DNA from: Stutzerimonas xanthomarina DSM 18231
Lineage (GTDB): Bacteria > Pseudomonadota > Gammaproteobacteria > Pseudomonadales > Pseudomonadaceae
Reading direction: 5' to 3'
NCBI RefSeq assembly: GCF_900129835.1
Contig: NZ_FQXA01000001.1
Coordinates: 434,001-498,000, forward strand
Length of the DNA stretch: 64,000 nt
The notes under the pieces are model-generated. The model had not been told where the DNA came from. It saw only the letters and a program-made list of their open reading frames with translations, and made no database searches. Below, one piece after another: positions 35,300-44,128 of the stretch; the stretch's first letter is position 1; the number at the start of each line of letters is the position of its first letter. A program made the position numbers and the translations under genes.

Positions 35300-36018
35300 T
35301 CCGCCTTGCCCCTGATGAATGCCGCTATGGTTGCGGCTACATCATCCGGCCGCTCCAAAGGCAGGGCATGGCTAGTCGAGGCGATCAGCTCGGTTTCGAT
35401 GCCAGGCATCCAACGCCTAAGCGCATCACAAGCGGTCGACGGCACCAATGCGTCGCCACCCGCAAACAGGTGCAGTTGCGGCCCGAAATAGCCGTGCAAC
35501 GCGCCGCGTCCGTCCAGCTCAGCGAGCAACTGCAAGCCGGCTTCGAGCACCGCCGGTGCAGAATTGGACTGACTGACCTCCAATTGGCGGGCCAGCGTTC
35601 GCGGATCGTAGCCACCACGACTGCAGAGCAAACGGAAACGTTTCAGAGTTTCCTCGGGGTCCAGCCGGAAGGCCTCTTGAAAGGCATCGAAAATGTCCGG
35701 CGCCATGCCTTCGGGCCACTGTGGCCGAGCGCGGAAGCAGGGATTGCTGGCAATGGTGATCAGCCCACGGCAGAAATCCACGCGCCGCGCAGCGAGCTGA
35801 GACGCCAGCATCCCGCCCAACGACCAGCCGGCCAACCAGCTGTCATGCGGCAGACGGCGATCGAGTTCATCCAGCCAGGCACCGGCCTCGGCAAGCTCCG
35901 GCAAGGGCTCGATGAGTACGTCGAGTTCCGGCGCGAGCTCCGCCAGCGCCTCACACAAAGGCTGCAACGCAGCCGGGCCATACGCCCAACCGGGCAGCAA
36001 AATCAGCTGATCACGCAT
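35296..36018 (-). CDS. bioH: Pimeloyl-ACP methyl ester carboxylesterase
   Basis: 240 residues, alpha/beta hydrolase. The nucleophile elbow is GWSLGG, and the catalytic His is in [13 protein letters not shown]. It removes the methyl ester put on by BioC and so ends chain extension at pimeloyl-ACP. It overlaps bioF by 8 bp and bioC by 4 bp, so translation is probably coupled. Confidence 0.94.
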   Translation of the reverse strand: MRDQLILLPGWAYGPAALQPLCEALAELAPELDVLIEPLPELAEAGAWLDELDRRLPHDSWLAGWSLGGMLASQLAARRVDFCRGLITIASNPCFRARPQWPEGMAPDIFDAFQEAFRLDPEETLKRFRLLCSRGGYDPRTLARQLEVSQSNSAPAVLEAGLQLLAELDGRGALHGYFGPQLHLFAGGDALVPSTACDALRRWMPGIETELIASTSHALPLERPDDVAATIAAFIRGKAE

Positions 36019-37192
36019 CCGTTTCAGGCTCCTTGGCCATTTGATTCCAGCATTCGGCCAGGATATCCAGCAGTCGTTCCACCTGCGCTTCGCTATGCGA
36101 CGCGCTGAAGGTTACCCGCAACCGTGCGCTGCCGGCCGGCACGGTGGGCGGGCGAATGGCGCCGACCAGAATTCCACGCTCACGCAGCGCCGAGGAAAGC
36201 TTCAAGGCACGCTCGCTGCTACCAACGAGAATCGGCTGGATTGGCGTCGGGCTGTCCATGAGCGTCAGACCGATCTCGTTCGCACCCTGACGGAAACGTG
36301 CGATCAGGCCATTCAGATGATCTCGGCGCCAGCTTTCGCTACGCAGCAGCGCCAGGCTCTTCAGCGTGGCGTAGGCGACAGCGGGGGGCTGACTGGTGGT
36401 ATAGATGTAAGGCCGGGCGAACTGGATCAGTGTCTCGATCAGTCCCTCGCTGCCAGCAACGAAGGCCCCCGCGGTGCCGAAGGCCTTGCCGAGCGTGCCG
36501 ACCAGGACCGGCACGTCATCCACGCCCAAGCCGAAATGCTCAACGATGCCGCCACCAGTCTTGCCCAACGGGCCGAAGCCGTGAGCGTCATCGACCATCA
36601 CCCAGGCGTTTTTGGCTTTCGCAGTCGCGCAGAGCGCTGGCAGGTCGGCCAGATCACCGTCCATGCTGAACACACCGTCGGTGACCACCAGCGTATTACC
36701 GGTCGCTTTGTCCAGGCGCTTGGCCAGGCTGTCGGCATCGTTGTGCAGATAGCGCGAGAAGCGCGCGCCGCTGAGCAATCCGGCGTCGAGCAGCGACGCG
36801 TGATTGATCCGGTCTTCCAGCACCGTATCGCCCTGTCCCACCAGCGCGGTGACGGCTGCGAGGTTGGCCATATAACCGGTGGAAAACAGCAATGCTCGCG
36901 GCCGGCCGGTGAATTCAGCCAAAGCTTCTTCGAGCTGGTGATGCGGTGTGCTGTGCCCCATGACCAGATGCGATGCACCGCCGCCGACACCCCAGCGCTC
37001 GGCACCCTGCTGCATGGCGCGAATCACATCAGGGTGGCTGGCCAGCCCGAGATAGTCGTTGGAGCAGAACGCCAGCAACGGTGCGCCATCGACCGTCACC
37101 TCCGGCTGCTGCGGTGTTTCCAGCAACGGACGGTGGCGATAGAGATGGGCAGCGCGGCGCTCAGCGAGACGGGAAGCGAGGTCGAAAGGCAT
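36011..37192 (-). CDS. bioF: 8-amino-7-oxononanoate synthase
   Basis: 393 residues, PLP-dependent alpha-oxoamine synthase. Key segments: [50 protein letters not shown]; and the PLP-lysine region [16 protein letters not shown]. It condenses pimeloyl-ACP and alanine. It follows bioB after a 70-bp gap that contains a REP-like hairpin, then runs into bioH with an 8-bp overlap. Confidence 0.96.
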   Translation of the reverse strand: MPFDLASRLAERRAAHLYRHRPLLETPQQPEVTVDGAPLLAFCSNDYLGLASHPDVIRAMQQGAERWGVGGGASHLVMGHSTPHHQLEEALAEFTGRPRALLFSTGYMANLAAVTALVGQGDTVLEDRINHASLLDAGLLSGARFSRYLHNDADSLAKRLDKATGNTLVVTDGVFSMDGDLADLPALCATAKAKNAWVMVDDAHGFGPLGKTGGGIVEHFGLGVDDVPVLVGTLGKAFGTAGAFVAGSEGLIETLIQFARPYIYTTSQPPAVAYATLKSLALLRSESWRRDHLNGLIARFRQGANEIGLTLMDSPTPIQPILVGSSERALKLSSALRERGILVGAIRPPTVPAGSARLRVTFSASHSEAQVERLLDILAECWNQMAKEPETDA

Positions 37193-37203
37193 GGTTCTAT
37201 TCC

Positions 37204-37253
37204 GCAGGAGCGAGCTTGCTCGCGAATGGGAGAGCGCGAAAGCCCGCTCCTGC
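37204..37253. repeat. REP-like hairpin between bioB and bioF
   Basis: Outer arms GCAGGAGCG (37204-37212) and CGCTCCTGC (37245-37253) pair perfectly. Inside is GCGAGCTTGCTCGC, the core of the common Pseudomonas REP family (GGAGCGAGCTTGCTCGCGA). It fills most of the 70-bp intergenic gap and may dampen read-through or stabilise the bioB end of the message. Confidence 0.75.
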
Positions 37254-37262
37254 TAAGGCTGC

Positions 37263-38318
37263 TCAGGCAGTGGCGTCGTAAAACAGCTTGCTGTCGCGCT
37301 GCTCGACCAGCGCTTGCTCGATAGCCGCCTGATGCACTTCATCGTCGTGCTCTTCGCGGGCTTCAGGCTGGATGCCCAGGCGCTTGAACAGCAGCATGTC
37401 CTTGTCGGCTTGTGGGTTGCCGGTGGTCAGCAGCTTTTCGCCGTAGAAGATCGAGTTAGCGCCGGCGAGGAAGGCCAGCGCCTGCATCTGCTCGTTCATC
37501 TGCTCGCGCCCGGCGGACAGCCGCACATGGGATTTCGGCATCATGATCCGTGCCACGGCGAGCATACGGATGAAGTCGAAGGGATCGACGTCCTGCTCGT
37601 CGGCCAGAGGCGTGCCCTTGACCTTCACCAACATGTTGATCGGCACTGACTCGGGATGCTCCGGCAGGTTGGCCAGCTGGATCAGCAAGCCGGCGCGGTC
37701 GTTCAGCGACTCACCCATGCCCAGGATGCCACCGGAGCAGATCTTCATGCCCGACTCACGAACATAGCTCAGCGTTTCCAGCCGGTCCGCATAGGTACGG
37801 GTGGTGATGATGTTGCCGTAGAACTCCGGCGAGGTATCGAGGTTGTGGTTGTAGTAGTCCAGGCCCGCGGCTGCCAGCGCCTGGGTTTGCTCTTGATCGA
37901 GTTTGCCCAGTGTCATGCAGGTTTCCAGGCCCAGCGCCTTCACGCCTTCGACCATCTTCAGGACGTAAGGCATGTCCTTTGCGGACGGGTGTTTCCAGGC
38001 GGCGCCCATGCAGAAGCGCGTAGAACCGATGGCCTTGGCTTCAGCCGCCGCCTCCAGCACCTTCTGCACTTCCATCAGTTTTTCTTTATCGAGGCCGGTG
38101 TTGTAGTGGCCTGATTGCGGACAGTATTTGCAGTCTTCCGGGCAGGCGCCGGTTTTGATCGACAGCAATGTCGAAACCTGGACGCGGTTGGCATCGAAGT
38201 GCTGGCGGTGCACGCCCTGAGCCTGGAAGATCAGATCATTGAAAGGTTGTTCGAAGAGCGCTTTGACTTCGGCGAGGCGCCAGTCGTGACGGGTAACGGA
38301 AGCGGCGGTGGCGCTCAT
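37263..38318 (-). CDS. bioB: Biotin synthase
   Basis: 351 residues, radical SAM enzyme. The [4Fe-4S] motif is CPEDCKYC, preceded by LLSIKTGA. It also carries the second-cluster and substrate segments [10 protein letters not shown] and RLSAGREQM. It inserts sulfur into dethiobiotin. It is the first gene of the leftward bio cluster and divergent from the comF-like gene. A BirA-type operator lies 73-104 bases upstream of its start, so repression by biotin-bound BirA is expected. Confidence 0.97.
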   Translation of the reverse strand: MSATAASVTRHDWRLAEVKALFEQPFNDLIFQAQGVHRQHFDANRVQVSTLLSIKTGACPEDCKYCPQSGHYNTGLDKEKLMEVQKVLEAAAEAKAIGSTRFCMGAAWKHPSAKDMPYVLKMVEGVKALGLETCMTLGKLDQEQTQALAAAGLDYYNHNLDTSPEFYGNIITTRTYADRLETLSYVRESGMKICSGGILGMGESLNDRAGLLIQLANLPEHPESVPINMLVKVKGTPLADEQDVDPFDFIRMLAVARIMMPKSHVRLSAGREQMNEQMQALAFLAGANSIFYGEKLLTTGNPQADKDMLLFKRLGIQPEAREEHDDEVHQAAIEQALVEQRDSKLFYDATA

Positions 38319-38390
38319 GGGTATTCCTTGTAATTAATAGCGGCTCGGCGGCCTGGCACGGATGCGAAATGGTTAGCCAAGGCCGAGGCG

Positions 38391-38422
38391 CTGTCAACCA
38401 GGAAAGGAATCATGGTTTACAA
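38391..38422. promoter_or_regulatory. BirA (biotin repressor) operator candidate
   Basis: CTGTCAACC (38391-38399), a 14-base spacer, then GGTTTACAA (38414-38422). The known BirA operator is TTGTAAACC-N14/15-GGTTTACAA: the right half is perfect and the left half matches 7 of 9. It overlaps the ATG (38412) and ribosome site of the comF-like gene and lies in the bioB/comF divergent region. Confidence 0.68.
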
Positions 38423-39122
38423 CTGGTTAAATGTTGAACAACACTGTTCGCTTTGTGACGAGCGCTGCGAAACCGGGCAATCGGTTTGCGGCGCCTGCGA
38501 AGCTGAGCTTCCCTGGCTGCGCGAGCATTGTTTGGTGTGTGCCCTGCCGCTGCCGGCGTCCGGGCTGATCTGCGGGGAATGCCTGAAGCGGCCGCCCGCG
38601 TTCGATCAAGTGAGTGTGCCGTGGCGCTTCGGCTTTCCGGTAGACACGCTGATCAGCCGCTTCAAACACCAATCCCAATGGCCACTCGGCCGATTGCTGG
38701 CGGAGCAACTCTCGCGCCATTTGCAGCACGCGTTCGATGAAGGCTTGCCGCGTCCCGATGCGCTCGTGCCCGTGCCGCTGGCCTGCAAACGGTTGCGCCA
38801 GCGCGGCTTCAATCAGGCACATATGCTCGCTGATTGGCTGAGCGCGGCATTGGCGATCCCAATCGATACGAAGTCCCTGCAGCGGGTGCAGGACACCCAA
38901 TCACAACAGCAGCTCGATGCAGCCAGCCGTCGGCGCAATCTGCGTCAGGCGTTTGCCTTGTCCAACGAACCGACGATTGCCGGTCGCCACGTAGCCATTG
39001 TCGATGACGTGCTCACCACCGGCGCGACCGCCGAGGCACTGGCCCGCCTGCTCAAACGTGCCGGCGCAACACGCGTAGATGTCTATTGTCTGGCGCGCAC
39101 ACCGAAACCTGGGACGTTGTAG
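38412..39122 (+). CDS. ComF-family phosphoribosyltransferase-like protein
   Basis: 236 residues. The N-terminus has paired Cys motifs (CSLCDERC, CGAC, CLVC, CGEC) typical of the ComF double zinc ribbon. The C-terminal half is a type I phosphoribosyltransferase fold with VPVPLACKRLRQRGFNQA and the PRPP-binding loop VAIVDDVLTTGATAEAL. ComF proteins support DNA uptake in competent bacteria; in Pseudomonas the role is poorly known. The ATG at 38412 lies inside the BirA-type operator, so biotin status may also affect it. It is divergent from bioB as in P. aeruginosa (PA0489 region). Confidence 0.88.
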   Translation: MVYNWLNVEQHCSLCDERCETGQSVCGACEAELPWLREHCLVCALPLPASGLICGECLKRPPAFDQVSVPWRFGFPVDTLISRFKHQSQWPLGRLLAEQLSRHLQHAFDEGLPRPDALVPVPLACKRLRQRGFNQAHMLADWLSAALAIPIDTKSLQRVQDTQSQQQLDAASRRRNLRQAFALSNEPTIAGRHVAIVDDVLTTGATAEALARLLKRAGATRVDVYCLARTPKPGTL

Positions 39123-39371
39123 GCGCAAGCTATGCTCGCGAACCGGCTACGAGCTGCCGCGGCATGGTCCACTCCGACAACCTCGTACAGCGCAACAGAC
39201 GTTGCGTTCAAGCGGAGAGAGCTCTAGTCGGCCTTGTACCAACACCCACCGTGGTTCGCAGGCATGGCCCGCACTTACAGGGAAGCAGGTCGCGAACTAG
39301 CCTGCCGCAACCAAGCCGGTTGTTTAAAAGTCCGGGTGCAATACACTGGCTGCCCGTCCACGGAGCTGACC

Positions 39372-40346
39372 ATGAGCCACCCCTTCGACACGCTTACGCC
39401 TGACCTTGTGCTCGATGCGGTGGAAAGCACAGGCTTCATCAGCGACGCTCGCGTGCTGGCATTGAACAGCTACGAAAACCGCGTCTATCAGGTGGGCATC
39501 GAGGACGAAACGCCCATCGTGGCGAAGTTCTACCGCCCCGGGCGCTGGAGCAACGAGGCCATTCTCGAGGAGCACCAGTTTTCCAAGGAACTGGCTGATC
39601 GCGAGATTCCGGTCGTGGCGCCATTGGAGCGCGACGGCAAAACCCTGTTCGAACATGCCGGTTTCCGCTTCGCGCTGTTCCCTCGCCGCGGCGGCCGCGC
39701 GCCGGAGCCGGGCAATCTCGATCAGCTCTACCGTCTCGGCCAGTTGCTGGGTCGCATGCATGCGGTCAGTGCCAGCCGACCGTTCGAGCACAGAGAAACG
39801 CTCAATGCTCAGCATTTCGGCCATGAATCGTTGGCGGCACTGCTCGACGGCAATTTTGTGCCAAGGAGCCTGCTGCCGGCTTACGAGTCGGTCGCGCGCG
39901 ACCTGCTGAAGCGCGTAGATGATGTCTTCGCCCGTACCGATTTCCAGCCGATCCGCCTGCATGGCGACTGCCATCCCGGCAACATCCTCGCCCGTGACGA
40001 TGCGTTCCATCTGGTCGATCTGGATGATTGCCGCATGGGGCCGTCAGTGCAGGACATCTGGATGATGCTGGCCGGCGAGCGTCACGAACGCCTTGGACAG
40101 CTGTCCGAACTGGTGGACGGCTACAGCGAATTCCACGACTTCGCGCCGCGCGAACTGCCGCTGATCGAAGCGCTGCGCGCCCTGCGCCTGATGCATTACA
40201 GCGCCTGGCTGGCGCGCCGCTGGGATGATCCAGCGTTCCCGATGAGCTTTCCCTGGTTCGGCACCGAACGCTACTGGGGCGATCAGGTCTTGATCCTCCG
40301 TGAGCAGATGTCGGCGCTGCAAGAAGAGCCACTGAAGCTTTTTTAG
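39372..40346 (+). CDS. srkA: SrkA (YihE/RdoA)-family stress response kinase
   Basis: 324 residues from the ATG at 39372 (MSHPFDTLTPDLVLDAVEST), since the upstream frame extension is not family-like. It shows NSYENRVYQVG and VAKFYRPGRWSNEAI as the ATP-binding N-lobe, and RLHGDCHPGNILARDD with LVDLDDCRMGPSVQD as the catalytic and metal-binding loops. The family consists of APH-fold Ser/Thr kinases that counter envelope or oxidative stress-linked death in E. coli. 249 bp of unassigned sequence lie between it and the ComF-like gene. Confidence 0.92.
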   Translation: MSHPFDTLTPDLVLDAVESTGFISDARVLALNSYENRVYQVGIEDETPIVAKFYRPGRWSNEAILEEHQFSKELADREIPVVAPLERDGKTLFEHAGFRFALFPRRGGRAPEPGNLDQLYRLGQLLGRMHAVSASRPFEHRETLNAQHFGHESLAALLDGNFVPRSLLPAYESVARDLLKRVDDVFARTDFQPIRLHGDCHPGNILARDDAFHLVDLDDCRMGPSVQDIWMMLAGERHERLGQLSELVDGYSEFHDFAPRELPLIEALRALRLMHYSAWLARRWDDPAFPMSFPWFGTERYWGDQVLILREQMSALQEEPLKLF

Positions 40347-40405
40347 CTGGAAGTTCGGATGTGAGCGGGCAACCGGAGCCCCGACGGTCTAGCGCTGGCC
40401 TGCTC

Positions 40406-40492
40406 GGTGGGCTGAAGCCCACCCTACGACTCAAGCCCGCCCTGCCCTACGACCTCAAGACTGACTCACCGTAGGGTGGGCTTTAGCCCACC
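40406..40492. repeat. REP doublet (REPIN-like)
   Basis: GGTGGGCTGAAGCCCACC plus CTACG (40406-40428) and the inverted copy CGTAGGGTGGGCTTTAGCCCACC (40470-40492) face each other across about 40 bases. Each is itself a hairpin with a GTGGGCT/AGCCCAC stem. This is the usual Pseudomonas REP pair layout. It lies between the convergent ends of srkA and rlmJ and may double as a terminator. Confidence 0.85.
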
Positions 40493-40516
40493 AGTGTACA
40501 CGCATCTACGTCGCGA

Positions 40517-41356
40517 TCAGCCCTCCTCGATCAACCAGTCCAGCCGCCAGCCGCCTTCGCTCTGCCCGAGCAACTTGGCGAGCCAGGGCAACAGTTCGCG
40601 CAGTTCTTCTTCCAGCCCCCACGGCGGATTGCTGATCGCCAGACCGGAGCCGTTCAGCCGCAGCGCTTCGTCGGTCGGGTGGACGAACAGCTCGGCGCGC
40701 AGCAGTTTCGGCGCACTGCTGCGTGACAGGTCCTGATAGAAACGCTTGAGTTGCCGTTCATCCTTGATCGGATACCAGATCACGCCGATGGTCTGGCGCA
40801 TGCGTCCCAGCGCTTCCTTCAGCGCCGTCACGCTGCGGCTCAGCTCGTCGGCCTGTTCGAACGGCGGGTCGATGAGTAGGACAACGCGCTTTTCAGCAGT
40901 CGGCATCAAGGCGCGTGGCACATGCCAGCCTTCGCCAAGGTGCACCGCCACGCGGTGATCGCCGGCCATGTTGTCTTTTAGCAGACGGCCATCTTCGGGA
41001 TGTTTTTCGTTGAGCTGCAAGCGATCCTGCGGGCGCGTCAGCTGACGTGCCAGCTCCGGCGAACCGGGGTAGTAACGCAGCATGCCGTCAGGATTGAGTG
41101 CACGGATTACGTCCAGGTATCCGTCGGCCATCGCCGGTACACCCTCCGCCTGCCACAGGCGAGCGATGCCTTGCAGCCATTCGCCGGTGCGACTGGCCTG
41201 GTCGCCTGCGAGGTCATACAGGCCGACGCCGGCGTGGCTGTCGAGGTAGGCGAACGGCGCCTCCTTGCGTGCCAGCATCGCAAACAGACGGGACAAAACA
41301 AGGTGTTTGAATACGTCGGCGTGATTGCCGGCGTGGAAAGCGTGACGGTAGTTCAT
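40517..41356 (-). CDS. rlmJ: 23S rRNA (adenine2030-N6)-methyltransferase
   Basis: 279 residues from the ATG at 41356 (MNYRHAFHAGNHADVFKHLV), the strongly conserved RlmJ N-terminus; the 78 codons before it are not homologous. A central Asp-Pro-Pro-Phe motif (LLIDPPFEQADEL) is the N6-adenine methyltransferase active site. It methylates A2030 of 23S rRNA during ribosome assembly. It is divergent from the nitronate monooxygenase gene and convergent with srkA. Confidence 0.96.
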   Translation of the reverse strand: MNYRHAFHAGNHADVFKHLVLSRLFAMLARKEAPFAYLDSHAGVGLYDLAGDQASRTGEWLQGIARLWQAEGVPAMADGYLDVIRALNPDGMLRYYPGSPELARQLTRPQDRLQLNEKHPEDGRLLKDNMAGDHRVAVHLGEGWHVPRALMPTAEKRVVLLIDPPFEQADELSRSVTALKEALGRMRQTIGVIWYPIKDERQLKRFYQDLSRSSAPKLLRAELFVHPTDEALRLNGSGLAISNPPWGLEEELRELLPWLAKLLGQSEGGWRLDWLIEEG

Positions 41357-41582
41357 CGGGCACTCCTGAAGTGCGCACAGTCTAACCGCGCAACGCGGCG
41401 ATTCGCAGGGGCTGGGCGAGGTGCACCGCAGTCCGACACGCTGGAATCGATGAGCGGGTGCTAGGCGTTCATTTCGATGCCGTACCGCACGGCTCCGGCA
41501 ACCAGGAGCAGCCCTCCCGCTTGCGTCCGGTGCCTGGCGGGTTACAGTGTCAGCCCGTCCCGCCATTGCTAAGGAGTTTTCG

Positions 41583-42623
41583 ATGGACATCCGCGCGCTG
41601 TTTCAGATTGCCCTACCTATCATTCAGGCGCCGATGGCGAACTCGCAGAACCACCAGCTGGCCGCTGCGGTATCCGAGGCGGGCGGGCTGGGCTCGATCC
41701 CCGCTGGTTCACTTGACGCCGAGGGGCTGGACGCCGAGCTGAGCGCCATCGCCGCGCTGACGAACAAGCCGTACAACGTCAACTTCTTCTGCCACCAGAC
41801 CCCGCCCGCCGACACTGAACGGAACACGGGCTGGCTGGCGCTGCTGGCGCCCTATCTCGATGAGATGGGCATCGACCCTGCGCGCATCCCCGCCGCTGCC
41901 AGCCGCAAGCCGTTCGACGCCACGATGGCCGACGTGCTGGAGCGGCACCGCCCGCCTGTTGTCAGCTTCCACTTCGGGCTGCCTGCAGCGGACCTGCTGC
42001 AGCGGGTCAAGGCGACCGGCGCGAAAATCATCTCCAGCGCCACGACGCTGGAAGAAGGCCGCTGGCTGCAGGCGCAAGGCGTCGACGCGGTGATTGGCCA
42101 GGGCGTCGAAGCCGGCGGGCATCGCGGCATGTTTCTCAGCGAGGACATCGACACTCAAATCGGCACCTTCGCCTTGCTTCCGCAGTTGGTGGCTGAGCTG
42201 AATATTCCGGTGATCGCCGCAGGTGGCATTGCCGGCGCTCACTGCGTATCCGCCGCGCAGGCGCTGGGCGCCGCCGGCGTTCAGGCCGGCACCGCGTACC
42301 TGCTGTGCGACGAGAGCCGCACCAGCCCGTTGCACCGCAAGGCCTTGCAGAGCGCGGCAGCAGAGAAAACGGTGCTGACCACGTTGTTCTCCGGGCGCCC
42401 GGCCCGCAGCATGATCAACCGACTCATTCATGAACTCGGCGCCAGGCCCGATGCGGTGCCGGCATTCCCGCTGGCTGGAAACGCCATCGGCAGCCTTCGC
42501 GCTGCAGCCGAGCCACAGGGCATCGACCATTTCTCTCCACTTTGGGCCGGACAGAATGCCAGCGGCTGTTTGGCTGTTCCGGCGGCGCAACTGACGAAAG
42601 CGCTCGCGGCCGGCTGGCGCTAA
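41583..42623 (+). CDS. Nitronate monooxygenase
   Basis: 346 residues from the ATG at 41583, with AAGGAG seven bases before it. FMN-dependent TIM barrel of the 2-nitropropane dioxygenase family: PIIQAPMANSQNHQLAAAVS near the N-terminus, GQGVEAGGHRGMF, and VIAAGGIAGAHCVSAAQALG for phosphate binding. Family members oxidise propionate-3-nitronate and related nitronates, protecting central metabolism. It is not clearly linked to the neighbouring carotenoid cluster, although it lies just upstream of crtZ on the same strand. Confidence 0.9.
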   Translation: MDIRALFQIALPIIQAPMANSQNHQLAAAVSEAGGLGSIPAGSLDAEGLDAELSAIAALTNKPYNVNFFCHQTPPADTERNTGWLALLAPYLDEMGIDPARIPAAASRKPFDATMADVLERHRPPVVSFHFGLPAADLLQRVKATGAKIISSATTLEEGRWLQAQGVDAVIGQGVEAGGHRGMFLSEDIDTQIGTFALLPQLVAELNIPVIAAGGIAGAHCVSAAQALGAAGVQAGTAYLLCDESRTSPLHRKALQSAAAEKTVLTTLFSGRPARSMINRLIHELGARPDAVPAFPLAGNAIGSLRAAAEPQGIDHFSPLWAGQNASGCLAVPAAQLTKALAAGWR

Positions 42624-42708
42624 CCGGCGCTCGCCGGGCGTCGGCGCCGGGTCGACTGGCGCGGCGCAACGCGTAGACTGATACCTCTGCAAAACCAACG
42701 GATCGGAC

Positions 42709-43242
42709 ATGACCGTGCTGACCAATACACTGGTATTTTTCGCCACCCTGGCCGGCATGGAGCTGTTCGCCTGGTGGGCGCACAAATACGTGATGCATGG
42801 CTGGGGCTGGGGCTGGCACAAGTCGCACCATGAGCCGCGCAGCGGCTGGTTCGAGAAGAACGATCTGTACGCGGTGGTCTTCGCCGGGGTGGCGATTCTG
42901 CTGATCGCGCTGGGCACGGCGGACTACGGCCCGCTGGAATGGATCGGTGCCGGGATGACGGCCTATGGCTTTCTCTACTTCGTCGCCCATGACGGGCTGG
43001 TGCATCATCGCTGGCCGCTGCGCTTCGTGCCGCGCAATGGCTACCTTAAGCGTCTGTACCAAGCGCATCGCCTGCATCATGCGGTAGAGGGCAAGGAACG
43101 CTGCGTGTCCTTTGGCTTCCTTTATGCGCCGCCGCTACCGGTACTCAAGCAGCAGCTGCGCGAGTTGCATGACGGGCCGCTGCGCAAGACAAACGCTAAG
43201 CCCGACGAGGACGTGTCCAGAGGGAATCAGGACGCGGCGTGA
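42709..43242 (+). CDS. crtZ: Beta-carotene 3-hydroxylase
   Basis: 177 residues, the usual CrtZ size, with about four hydrophobic helices. The di-iron histidine motifs are present: HKYVMH, WHKSHHEPR, HDGLVHHRWP and AHRLHHAVEG. It hydroxylates the beta-ionone rings of beta-carotene to give zeaxanthin, in the inner membrane. It runs opposite to crtB, and their 3' ends overlap by 47 bp, the same arrangement as in Pantoea clusters. GGATCGG serves as ribosome site. Confidence 0.96.
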   Translation: MTVLTNTLVFFATLAGMELFAWWAHKYVMHGWGWGWHKSHHEPRSGWFEKNDLYAVVFAGVAILLIALGTADYGPLEWIGAGMTAYGFLYFVAHDGLVHHRWPLRFVPRNGYLKRLYQAHRLHHAVEGKERCVSFGFLYAPPLPVLKQQLRELHDGPLRKTNAKPDEDVSRGNQDAA

Positions 43243-44128
43243 GTTGCATCGTCCGCGAAGCCAGCGCCAGCACTCCCCCGCCCAGCAGAAACTGCAATTT
43301 CTGCGCGCCAGTCGTCGACACACGTGTGTCCCAGGCTGCCGCGCCGCGTGACTTCACTTCCACACCGATCTGCCGGTAGACGCCATGCGCCGTGGCAATG
43401 GACCAGGCCGAACGCAACGGCAGGTCGCGCAACCCCTGAGAGGCCGACCGGTAGTAAGGCTCGGCCAGGTCGACCAGACGGGCTGCCAGCAGCGCCAGCG
43501 CAGGCCGGCTGTATGGCAGGCCAATCGCATCAGCCGAGATACCTGCTTCCCTGAGCCAGTCGGCCGGCAGATAGACGCGACCAATCTCCGCATCTTCGAC
43601 GATATCGCGCGCAATATTGGTCAGCTGGAACGCCAGCCCCAGATCGCAGGCCCGATCCAGCGTCGCCTCCGCTTCGGCGCCCATCACCTTGGCCATCATC
43701 AGGCCCACCACCCCGGCGACGCGGTAGCAATACAGCAGCGTGTCGTCGAGGGTCTGGTAGCGGTAGTCCTGCACGTCCATGCGGAAGCCCGCCAGATGCT
43801 CCAATGGGTATTCTTGCGGGATCTGGTGGCGTTGAATGACCTGCTGAAACGCCGCGAATGCCGGATCGCTCATCGGCTCGCCGGTATAGGCACGCTCGGT
43901 CAGGTCCACCAGCTCGGCCAGGCGCGCTTCACCGGTGGAGCGATCACCTTCCACCTGGCCGTGCCCAAGGGTCTGACCATCGATCACGTCGTCGCAATGC
44001 CGGCACCAGGCGTACAGCATTACCGCGCTCTGACGGGTGCGCTCGTCGAACAGCTTGGCCGCCGCGGCAAAACTCTTGGAGCCGACGTTGATCGCCTGAG
44101 TCGAGTGATCAATCACCTGATCGTTCAT
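43196..44128 (-). CDS. crtB: Phytoene synthase
   Basis: 310 residues of the trans-isoprenyl diphosphate synthase head-to-head class. Both Asp-rich motifs are seen: WCRHCDDVIDG and NIARDIVEDAEIGRVYLP. It condenses two geranylgeranyl diphosphates to phytoene. It starts as an ATGA overlap with the crtI stop, and its 3' end overlaps crtZ on the other strand by 47 bp. Confidence 0.97.
   Translation of the reverse strand: MNDQVIDHSTQAINVGSKSFAAAAKLFDERTRQSAVMLYAWCRHCDDVIDGQTLGHGQVEGDRSTGEARLAELVDLTERAYTGEPMSDPAFAAFQQVIQRHQIPQEYPLEHLAGFRMDVQDYRYQTLDDTLLYCYRVAGVVGLMMAKVMGAEAEATLDRACDLGLAFQLTNIARDIVEDAEIGRVYLPADWLREAGISADAIGLPYSRPALALLAARLVDLAEPYYRSASQGLRDLPLRSAWSIATAHGVYRQIGVEVKSRGAAAWDTRVSTTGAQKLQFLLGGGVLALASRTMQLTPRPDSLWTRPRRA

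Noticed and set aside
37204..37253. Transcription terminator between bioB and bioF
   Set aside because: The hairpin is strong but has no U-tract and its inner core is the common Pseudomonas REP sequence, so it is listed as a repeat.
41709..42917. 402-codon minus-strand frame reaching across the crtZ start
   Set aside because: Antisense to nitronate monooxygenase and crtZ; Arg/Ala/Gln-rich with no motif.
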